DNA from: Cytidiella melzeri
Lineage: Eukaryota; Basidiomycota; Agaricomycetes; Polyporales; Irpicaceae
Length of the DNA: 18,095 nt
Assembly (NCBI GenBank): GCA_022592445.1
Contig: JABYQR010000587.1
Coordinates: 1 to 18,095 of the forward strand
Direction: 5' to 3'
Made by a program: the position numbers and the translations under genes. The notes beneath the pieces were generated by a model that was not told the DNA's origin, searched no databases, and saw only the letters and a list, made by a program, of their open reading frames with translations. Positions 1 through 7,181 of the stretch are shown piece by piece (within the stretch, counting starts at the first letter, position 1; each line of letters begins with the position of its first letter).

Positions 1-1
1 C

Positions 2-1777
2 CCTCACATAGAACCAATGGAAATTGACGAGCCTGACCCTACTGGTCCAAGGCGTTCCAACAGAACTCCTCAACTATCGCGTAAAGCTCGTGGTCTAAAC
101 TACGACAAAGTAGACACTAACATTGCTTTCTACTTAACTGAGTTTAACGCTTACTATGCTGAGGACGTCGGTGACCCTGTCACTTTCAAAGATGTACTTA
201 ATCACCCTCTCAAAGACAATTGGTTTAAGTCTATGAAACTTGAGGTTGATACACTAGAACAACTCGGCACTTGGGAATACTGTATCCCGCCGCCAAATGC
301 CAACATTACTGGTTCTCGCTTTGTCTATAAGACTAAGTACAAACATGGAAAAGTTACTAAACTCAAGTCAAGACTTGTTGCGCAAGGATACTCTCAGCGC
401 GATGGTATTGATTACTATGCAAATGACTTGTTCGCTCCAGTTGCGCGCATGAGTTCTATGCGACTCATACTTACACTTGCGGCTTCACTACACCTCGAGA
501 TTAACCAACTCGATGTTAAGTCTGCTTACTTATACGGTAAAATTAACGATGATGAAGATCTTTATCTCCGTCCGCCACCAGGTGACTTACTGCCCAACTT
601 GCCTAAGGGCTGGGTACTTAAACTACGCAAAACTATCTATGGCCTTAAACAAGCCGGACGTTGCTGGTACAAGGTACTATGCAATATACTTTTCCTTGGA
701 CTTAAGCGTTCAGACTACGATAACGCTGTCTTCTACCTTTACAGGGGAGACAAACTAATACTTATACTCGCTGTTCATGTCGACAATATTACTCTCTGTA
801 CTATTACTTCTGTCGTCGCTGAACAATTCGAGATAGCACTTAGACAACATGTCGAAGTAACAAACGGTGGTACTATCCACTGGATGCTTGGCATGGAGAT
901 CGATTACGACAAAGCCTCTGGTGTTATCAAGCTTCGTCAACGCGATTATATTCAAACTATACTTAAACGAAACAACTTTGACCATGATCATACACGCCGT
1001 ACGCCTATGATACACGAGCACAACTTAGCCCCCCGTGACTCGAAAGAACCTCGTCAGGATGCTGACGCTATTAAACAATACATGTCTTTAGTCGGTGGTT
1101 TACAATACGTCGCTGACTGTACTCGACCAGACGTTGCATACTGCACTGGTCAACTTGCACGATACTTAGCTGACCCTTCTAAGGAACACTTCGCTGCAGC
1201 TAAACAGTGTTACCTATACTTGAAGGGAACGTGCGATTACTGGCTTGTCCTAGGAAACCAAGCAACTACTACTAAGACTTCACTTGTCGGATACGCTGAT
1301 TCTGACGGTATGACTACATACGGCAATAAACCAATAATGGGCTACACCTTTACATACAATGACTCGCTTATCTCTTGGTCAAGTAAGCGCGGTTCACTCG
1401 TAACACTATTGGTCACCGAAGCCGAATTATATGCCTTAGCGCATGCGTCAACTGAAGCTATATATCTAAAAGCACTCATTGACGAACTCCTCAACTCTAC
1501 TATGGATCCTGTCAAAATGTATACTGACAGTGCATCAACTATTGCCATTGTTAGCTCACCTGACGAGCAACATTCGCAACGAACTAAACACTTCGAAATT
1601 CGCAAGAATTTCATCAGCGATCGTGTACTCAAGAAGTATATAACTATTCATCATATATCTTCTAACGATCAACGTGCTGATACACTTACTAAAGCACTAC
1701 CTCTCGAAAAACTCAAGCACTTCAATGAACTACTTCATTTTGTGCTTGAAGGGGAGTGTTCGACTATATTAAATTAG
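2..1777 (+). CDS. Copia Pol polyprotein, C-terminal part: reverse transcriptase and RNase H
   Basis: The frame is open to the left edge, so this is the end of a longer gag-pol polyprotein; the first ATG is at 17 (residue 1 here) and is not a real start. RVT_2-type reverse transcriptase motifs are clear: W..AM-like KLEVDTL, the RLVAQGYSQ block, LDVKSAYLYG with catalytic Asp about residue 166, and YGLKQAGRCW. The usual VDD of the active site reads VDN (Asp256-Asn257), which should cripple polymerisation. RNase H follows with GYADSDG (about 425-431), TEAE (about 467-470), YTDSA (about 502-506) and the ending RADTLTKALP. KHFE stands where KHID is usual. No stop or frameshift interrupts 586 residues, so the copy is fairly young or was recently mobilised in trans. 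The role is reverse transcription of the element RNA in cytoplasmic particles. Confidence 0.93.
   Translation, partial: PHIEPMEIDEPDPTGPRRSNRTPQLSRKARGLNYDKVDTNIAFYLTEFNAYYAEDVGDPVTFKDVLNHPLKDNWFKSMKLEVDTLEQLGTWEYCIPPPNANITGSRFVYKTKYKHGKVTKLKSRLVAQGYSQRDGIDYYANDLFAPVARMSSMRLILTLAASLHLEINQLDVKSAYLYGKINDDEDLYLRPPPGDLLPNLPKGWVLKLRKTIYGLKQAGRCWYKVLCNILFLGLKRSDYDNAVFYLYRGDKLILILAVHVDNITLCTITSVVAEQFEIALRQHVEVTNGGTIHWMLGMEIDYDKASGVIKLRQRDYIQTILKRNNFDHDHTRRTPMIHEHNLAPRDSKEPRQDADAIKQYMSLVGGLQYVADCTRPDVAYCTGQLARYLADPSKEHFAAAKQCYLYLKGTCDYWLVLGNQATTTKTSLVGYADSDGMTTYGNKPIMGYTFTYNDSLISWSSKRGSLVTLLVTEAELYALAHASTEAIYLKALIDELLNSTMDPVKMYTDSASTIAIVSSPDEQHSQRTKHFEIRKNFISDRVLKKYITIHHISSNDQRADTLTKALPLEKLKHFNELLHFVLEGECSTILN
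1748..1756 (+). other. Polypurine tract of the left copia element
   Basis: GAAGGGGAG lies directly before TGTTCGAC. In copia elements plus-strand DNA synthesis starts from such a tract next to the 3' LTR, and the tract often overlaps the end of the RNase H reading frame, as here. Confidence 0.7.
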
Positions 1778-1927
1778 ACGCTTAATGTACGAGCGCCGTA
1801 GTTACCGTATATAAGACTTACTCCGATCAATACAACTCTACGCACTTTTGATCCCCAACTCCCACTGTGTGATCCCTCTCAATCTTGCTCTTTCAACACT
1901 TTCCTCTACTCGCATAGCCTTCTAACA
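1757..1927 (+). repeat. Candidate 3' LTR of the left copia element
   Basis: The stretch begins TGTT immediately after the polypurine tract and ends AACA at 1924-1927, giving the inverted TGTT...AACA termini typical of copia LTRs. It contains a TATA-like GTATATAAG at about 1805-1813. The start is well supported by the tract. The end is chosen only because it restores the inverted terminus; another end further right is possible because the 5' LTR is not in the window for comparison. Confidence 0.5.
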
Positions 1928-2717
1928 GGAACAGGGGATAGACGGGGTTGGACCCGATGGAGCGGCAGCGGAGGTATGAAAGGGCTGAAGGTGGACCCAA
2001 GGCAATGGTAACCAATTGTAGTTAGGTCTGAGATCTTAATGGAAACAAGAAGGAAGTTGATGACATAATAGTCCGTGTTGAACAGAGGCAATGGGAAACA
2101 AGGAGTGAGGAAGGAAAGACGAGTTGGATTGTCAATGCAAGGGCAGGGAAAGCAGCCAGTTACTGATATGATCAAAGAAATGAAGAAAATCAATAGGGTG
2201 TGAAGACCTTTTGTAACAAGGGTTGCTACTGCTAGTGTACAGAATATGCTCAGTGGTATAGTAAGCAAGTAAAAGTTTACTGTAAGTACAAGAACTGAGC
2301 AGAACCAACTAAATCAACAAACACAATAAGAGACAAGGGTTGTTGGGACATATGCAGTAGGAAATGTTAAGCACTGTCCTATTACAAGTGTGAAAGTGTC
2401 ACAAGTCTCAGGAGGCTTTCAGGAAATTGCAGCTGTCCACAGGTTACAGACTTGCCAATGTTGTCGATAAGTTCAGACACTTGTGACACCGCACCTACTC
2501 TAACACGGACATGTGACAAATTCGCGTTTAACAGGGAGCAATTTGAAGCATTAATTAGCGGAAGATACACCAGTTCGAATGCAAAGGTTTATTACTAGTG
2601 CAAATGCTGTGTTATATTGGAAGCGTTAGAGAGAAGATTCATCAATCGTGTCATCTCCAGGGAAACAAATGTTTAGGTGCCAAGGCCAAGCTAAAAACAT
2701 TAGCGCTGGAGGTGACT
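1928..2717. other. Intergenic region, no gene recognised
   Basis: About 790 bases between the copia LTR and the LysM gene. Only short open frames on either strand are present, with no recognisable protein similarity. The left part is purine-rich on the plus strand. An 11 bp inverted repeat (GTGTCACAAGT at 2396-2406 and its complement at 2479-2489) is the only structure I see. Confidence 0.5.
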
Positions 2718-2887
2718 GTCTTCGTTCCTCTCTGCTCGCGTTTTTCTTTCCTTCTCTCACCATCCTCTCTCTCGCCGTTCCAGAAGACTAGCACGACCTG
2801 TCCTCTTGCGCCGTGGTTTCTACTTACTAGCTTCACAAGCACTCACATTCATTCCTATTCAACGACTCCCTACTTTCGTTAGAAACC
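2718..2887 (+). promoter_or_regulatory. CT-rich promoter and 5' leader of the LysM gene
   Basis: A pyrimidine-rich run with repeated CTCTCT and TTCTTTCC motifs occupies roughly 2718-2790, about 100-170 bases before the ATG at 2888. CT-rich tracts near the transcription start are common in fungal promoters that lack a strong TATA box. The assignment rests on composition and position only. Confidence 0.4.
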
Positions 2888-3653
2888 ATGTTCGCATCGG
2901 TCTTTGCTGCTCTCCTCGCTGCCCCCCTGTTTGCGCAGAGTGAGCATGCTCCCCCCCTGCTGACGTCTTCAAAAATGGCTAACATTTGCTGCTGCAGCTG
3001 CCTCTGCCGCCGACTGTGCACGTTCGTATACAGTCAAGGAGGGCGACTACTGTGATATTATCTCTGCTGCCAACAATGCGTCCACGTAAGTTTTTTGCCA
3101 AATTCCTTAAGCGCATATCACTTAGCCCAGCTATCCTCTGTACCAGCTATCAACTTGCGACGGTAAACCCGTCGATCGACGCCAATTGCGACAACCTCCA
3201 GCCTGGCCAGGTTCTCTGTCTCGGTACCGAAGGCGCCGACTGCCAAACCACCTACATCGTCCAGGCTGGCGACACTTGCGAAGCCGTGCAATCCAACCAC
3301 AACATTAACTCTACTATCCTCTACGCCAACAACCCACAGATCAATGCCGGATGCGACAACATCTACATCGGCGAGGTCCGTTTTGTAAATTTTACCGCAC
3401 AGCCTCATATCGATTGTTTTACACCCCTATGTTGCAGGTTTTATGCGTCGAAGGTAGCTTCGCTGCGCCTCCTCCTGGTCCGACAATCCCCGCCACTGTA
3501 ATCCCTGTCTCTGCTACCCCCGCTGTGACTCCAACCTCTACGGTTATCTCCACTCATACCTCATTCGCACCGACGCCTACACCCAGCAGCACCGACGAAG
3601 ACGATGATGAAGATCTCCCCGAATGCGAGGATGACGACGATGATGGCAACTGA
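2888..3653 (+). CDS. Secreted protein with two LysM domains
   Basis: Four exons, join(2888..2939, 2998..3085, 3147..3375, 3438..3653), give 194 aa. The joins are inferred from GT-AG borders, frame, a CTAAC branch point in intron 1 and restoration of the LysM consensus. Residues 1 to about 19 form a signal peptide (hydrophobic core AALLAAPLFA). LysM1 spans about 28-72 (YTVKEGDYC...VNPSID..C..LQPGQVLCLG) and LysM2 about 83-127 (YIVQAGDTCEAV...NNPQINAGC..IYIGEVLCVE). Eight cysteines sit at matching places in the two repeats and probably form disulfides. A Pro/Ser/Thr-rich linker (about 131-175) and a very acidic Asp/Glu tail follow. LysM domains bind chitin-type N-acetylglucosamine chains, so the product likely acts at or outside the cell wall. 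Whether it is an effector, a wall protein or neither cannot be told from sequence. Confidence 0.92.
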
Positions 3654-4285
3654 GAACACTGTCTTTCCCTCGGCGGAAAAGCTCAGAAGCACGGTCGAGC
3701 CTGGTGTTAAGCTGCATCACTGCACAATTCCCGCTGAAGACAAGTTCCCCTCACTGATTCATTGCCCGCTTGCGGGGATTTGCTGGTCCCTTTCTCGCAT
3801 CGACGGCTCATTGTCACTCATCTTGTCCCCGCTTCCATCATTGGTTGATCCACTAGGGTGTTCCCATGTGTCCCGTAGTGCTCTTTCGTCCGCCTAGTGC
3901 AGACTCAGCATATCTCTTCGAATTCCCTCCTTTTCTTCATCTCATTCCACAGCTTGTTGCCGCTCCATTCGCTTGCCAGCAAAAAATCACAGCCTTACGC
4001 CTATACCCTTATTTTATTTGGGAAGTGACCTAGTACTACCAGTTGTGTTCATGTGGGTGTGGATGTAACTTACGTGCATACTACGTGTGATCATTCTGGG
4101 AAGCCGACGCTTTCAATTTGACTTTATGGTTGTTTCCTTGTGTGATCTCTACCGAGCAAATCCTTTCCGAGCTCACAGAATGTGGCAATGAACTGTGTGC
4201 GTCACCTCTACGCAGCGAGAAATGAAGCAATAGAGTAACAAAAACACGGGAGATGTCTGATTCTCAACTTGCCGTACGCATCGAA
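3654..4285. other. Intergenic region between LysM gene and ULA1
   Basis: About 630 bases between two convergent genes. It must hold both 3' untranslated regions. I see only short unsupported frames and no repeat, RNA gene or clear terminator. Confidence 0.5.
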
Positions 4286-6405
4286 TCACACAGGCGGTTG
4301 TCCGACAATCCCTGTCCAAGAGCCTACCAGGTCGACAACGCAGTAACCGTTAACGGGCACGTACTGTTTTGTGACCAGCTTGATTGCTTCTTGAGCGACC
4401 ATACCGCCTAAGAAGGCTGCCATGTTCGGGATGTCCGCCGTTGGTGTTCGTGCGCTGCGGTGATGATTCGCGTCGGAGAATGTCGATGTATCATAGATAT
4501 AGAGAGAGACGTACATTTCGCCGACGGCGTTGTCTATAGCTTCCTCAATCTCGTCGCTAAGAGGTACATCGCTTTGTCCGATGAGAGCGTCGAATCCTGT
4601 TCGGATAGCTTCGGCTGTGATACTCGATGGATCTGTGGAGCATAAGCTGAGCCGCAAGACCAAGACTGCGAAGCAAGTGTTGTACAGTACCTGAGCCCTG
4701 GCTTAGCAGATTGGACAACGCAGATAGTGCGAGGTGCGTGGCTACTTCCTTGCTGGCTATCTCAAGGCTAGATGCTAAGAGAGACTGCTTAGCATGCCGC
4801 TTCTACAAGACGGGGAGGCCAGACGTACTGATTTCCGACTTCTGCTTGTCAAACTCGCCAAATTGCCGTCCGCGAATGAGCTTGAGATGATGTGCGTTCT
4901 TAACGAACACATCAACTACCGCTTCGTCGATTGACAAGTCTGGGAACGTCTCTGCCAATATTTGCTTGAAAAGGTTCTTCAACACTCCATGTTAGCGTTT
5001 TGCGTAGCTTGAAGTGGTTGATTACTCACATTCTCTACGCGAGCTTGCTCCTTATACATCTTCTGTATCTTGACATAACTCTCCGTATCGGTCCGCATGT
5101 CAGGCAGAGTTGTCGTGAGGGGGATACAGCCAGGCCCGTCAGGATGTGATACGAAGAGCTTGAGGGTATGAAGAAGGGCATGGAAATCGTAGTTACCGTC
5201 CGTCAAAGATTCCAAGGGAGTGGCAAGCTCGAGAAGGGCGGCAATATCGGATGAAACCTAAAATGCACAGCCGAGCAATTAGTTAGAGGGAGCAGCATGA
5301 TAAAAGCTACACAACCTACAGGCTTTTCTGACCACATGCGCACAGCTTGGTTCTCGGCCTCTTCAAAATTCTCTTCATCCAATTTACGTCTACGGGCAAT
5401 GACCTGCGATTTAAACGCTTTTTGTTCGGCGTATACTTTTGGAAGAGCACCACCATGCTTTCAGACATCTCGATCAGTAGAAGCCCGCAAGGTAGTCGGT
5501 CATCTTACGTCTTTTCGCCATGTGTCTGCCTCCTTGATGAGAATTATGGCGAATGGTATGTGCGCGTGGTCTGTTGGATCTAATTTTTCGTAATCCAAGG
5601 AGTCTGCCCAATCTTGTAACGCGGGAAAGGGCTTCGTGAGACGAAGAGAAGGTGTCGTTTCGCTGTGAGACTCGATCACTGCATACAGAATGTTCAAGGC
5701 ATCATAGCAAGAGCAGTGAAAGGACTCACCGCAATGCTCGTGGACTTGAATGTAGAAGTCCGCGATAAAACCTGCCGATCGAACGACCATAAGCGGGGGG
5801 TTGGTACTCCCTTCCCAGAGCATTGAAGCCAGTTTGTCTAGCGTTTTCGCGTCGAGATTGTGAGCAATGATTAAAGAGAAACCCTTGATCCACTCCTGTC
5901 CTTCCTTGGTTTCCAGTAGCGTTTGAAGCTCTCGTGTGTCTGCGACGCCGTCCACGCTATCGTTGAGCTCCTGGAGGAGCGGCACTGCTTCTAACGCACG
6001 GGGCTTTCCAACGCTATCGTGGCCGTTCAGAAAGAAGTTGTTGCCAGCATCGGCGGGTGAAGTAGTTGTGGGATCCAGAATGGTGAAGTGACCTATACCA
6101 GGGAGGACGAGGTTCTTGAGGATGGAGGTCGAAGTAGCGGAGGCAGATGTAAGAAGAATCCTTGCGGATTCAAGGGCAGCTTGACCTGAGGCTGCCCATA
6201 ATCTGTTGAGGCAGATTGATTTGTACGATTGGAATACAATGACTGTATCCTGAAACATACCGCAGCTGACGATCGTATCGACGAGTCTTGCTGTCCGGAA
6301 CCCTGCATGGTTTGCCATGGTTAGTGCGATCACATATGCAATGGCTTTCGCTTACTGCATCTGTGTTGTGGCCTGTTCTATGTCCTGCGATTCATTCTGC
6401 AACAT
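4286..6405 (-). CDS. ULA1: NEDD8-activating enzyme E1 regulatory subunit (ULA1/NAE1/APP-BP1)
   Basis: The product pairs with UBA3 to adenylate NEDD8/Rub1 for cullin neddylation, which activates SCF-type ubiquitin ligases in nucleus and cytoplasm. I reconstruct ten exons: complement(join(4286..4454, 4515..4632, 4691..4774, 4829..4976, 5030..5257, 5320..5457, 5509..5678, 5730..6202, 6261..6302, 6356..6405)), 539 aa, close to the human protein (about 534). All phases agree and introns are 51-62 nt. The ATG at 6403-6405 leads through two short exons to YDRQLRLWAASGQAALE (from residue 26), the family signature. Further marks are LPGIGHF, GNNFF, HCVIESH across a splice, LRLTKPFPAL, HGGALPKVYAEQ, LPDMRTDTESYVKIQ and the C-terminal AAFLGGMVAQEAIKLVTKQYVP. 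Like its family it needs no catalytic cysteine. The splice sites of introns 4, 6, 7 and 8 (counted 5' to 3') were chosen over nearby AGs because only these keep the frame. The gene is divergent from PSF1, and the transposon begins 86 bp upstream of its start codon. Confidence 0.95.
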
Positions 6406-6481
6406 GGTTGCTTTCCCTGGTTATAGTCCCAAGTTTTGTGACTGTGGTTGAGCCCACTCAACGTTTTGACTTAGCAGTGCG
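6406..6481 (-). promoter_or_regulatory. ULA1-proximal half of the split ULA1/PSF1 promoter
   Basis: These bases upstream of the ULA1 start codon, together with the 9 bp duplication, are all that remains on this side of the original divergent intergenic region. The other half is at 10494-10612. No TATA box is evident. Sequence further upstream is now transposon DNA, so ULA1 must be transcribed from this short stretch or use sites in the transposon terminus. Confidence 0.5.
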
Positions 6482-6490
6482 CATAAGCAT
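6482..6490. repeat. Target-site duplication, left copy (9 bp)
   Basis: CATAAGCAT lies directly outside the left terminal inverted repeat and recurs exactly at 10485-10493 outside the right one. Nine base pairs is the classic duplication length for Mutator-like transposons. Confidence 0.93.
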
Positions 6491-6599
6491 GGATTGTCAG
6501 CCTGAACAAGGAGTTGCCTTATACGGATGTCACGTGCAAGCACGGCAACTCGGCTCGGAGACGTGCGAGATTACGATCCTGCCACGTGAGGGGCGGTTC
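6491..6599 (+). repeat. Left terminal inverted repeat of the MULE
   Basis: It starts GGATTGTCAGCC. The outer 29 bases are identical to the complement of the right end, and the whole 109 bases align without gaps at roughly 80 percent by eye (about 20 mismatches). It contains the conserved inner hairpin GAGTTGCC (6511-6518) / GGCAACTC (6544-6551) around a CACGTG palindrome (6531-6536). Confidence 0.92.
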
Positions 6600-6635
6600 A
6601 CCACGACAGTTCGAGACACCGAACACCAACGTCGC

Positions 6636-6795
6636 CACCACCACTCTTGAACTCTCGCCAGTGAATCCATTCGCTGCGTTGAGTGATATCTCTTGAACTC
6701 TCGCCAGTGAATCCATTCGCTGTGTTGAGTAATATCTCTTGAACTCTTGCCAGTGAATACATTCGCCGGCACCACCACTCTTGATCTCTCGCCAG
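6636..6795. repeat. 46 bp tandem repeat (minisatellite) inside the MULE left end
   Basis: Two complete 46 bp units (6645-6690 and 6691-6736, two mismatches) are followed by a 30 bp partial unit (6737-6766) and a 17 bp partial unit (6779-6795). Both the first unit and the last partial are preceded by CACCACCAC. Each unit begins TCTTGAACTC. A 20 bp piece of the unit (TTCGCTGCGTTGAGTGATAT) recurs at 7019-7038. No protein is encoded. Confidence 0.88.
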
Positions 6796-6893
6796 AGGCG
6801 TGGCAGGACCAAAGGTTCGACTCGCACGGAGTGAGACACTGAGCAACTACTCCAGCGGATTGATGGCGTACGAGCGACTCACGATAACTACTC
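6795..6893. repeat. Subterminal direct repeat, copy A
   Basis: From GAGGCGTGGCAGGACC to CACGATAACTAC this stretch matches 7077-7141 with few mismatches (GGTTCGACTCGCACGG against GGTTCGACTTGCACGG), except that copy A has about 30 extra bases near its end. Such subterminal repeats are usual transposase-binding regions in DNA transposons, but binding here is an inference. Confidence 0.75.
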
Positions 6894-7076
6894 CGCGAGG
6901 ACCTTCATTGCACACCGACGAGGAGGTGCATAGAGGCTGCTGCCTGAGCAACATAGCACGGCGCAGCCCTTCAAACCACCTCGGCGGTGTTATGATGGAA
7001 TGGAGAGAGGCGGCCGAAGTTCGCTGCGTTGAGTGATATTTACGGTGAGTGATATTCATGCGCAGAGAGTGAGCTG

Positions 7077-7141
7077 GAGGCGTGGCAGGACCGAAGGTTC
7101 GACTTGCACGGAGTGAGACACTGAGCGACTGACGATAACTA
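7077..7141. repeat. Subterminal direct repeat, copy B
   Basis: This is the second copy of the 6795-6893 repeat, lying about 40 bases from the transposase stop codon. It lacks the internal segment found in copy A and is preceded at 7019-7038 by a fragment of the 46 bp tandem unit. Confidence 0.75.
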
Positions 7142-7181
7142 TTGTGAAATGATCAGGACAGTGTAAGTTCTATGTACTACA

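Larger units (their letters stand above)
1..1927 (+). mobile_element. 3' part of a Ty1/copia LTR retrotransposon
   Basis: This is the right-hand end of a copia-superfamily element whose 5' part lies outside the window. It holds the RT-RNase H end of the polyprotein, a polypurine tract (GAAGGGGAG, 1748-1756) that overlaps the last codons, and then a candidate LTR starting TGTT. The order RT, RNase H, polypurine tract, LTR is that of copia elements. Third codon positions are rich in A and T, unlike the GC-richer copia gag at the right edge, so the two are probably different families. The outer end rests on the inferred LTR end at 1927. Confidence 0.85.

Noticed and set aside
2396..2489. 11 bp inverted repeat GTGTCACAAGT / ACTTGTGACAC, as possible ends of a small transposon
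   Set aside because: The arms are only about 70 bases apart, no duplication flanks them and nothing recognisable lies between. It is kept only as a note in the intergenic entry.
2573..2582. GTTCGAATGC resembling a tRNA B box
   Set aside because: No acceptor, anticodon or T-arm pairing and no matching A box could be found around it. The GGTTCGACT motifs in the MULE repeats (6813 and 7097 areas) fail in the same way.
5458..5508. Alternative acceptor at GATCGAG in ULA1 intron 4
   Set aside because: It gives a frame that reaches a stop after about 50 codons and loses the conserved HGGALPKVYAEQ block, so the later AAAG acceptor was used.
6093..6308. Alternative minus-strand start frames for ULA1 exon 1
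   Set aside because: They read through intron 2 and lose the YDRQLRLW signature. Splicing from the ATG at 6405 restores it with correct phases.
6636..6795. Possible CRISPR-like array
   Set aside because: Units are directly adjacent without unique spacers, in a eukaryotic transposon. It is a minisatellite.
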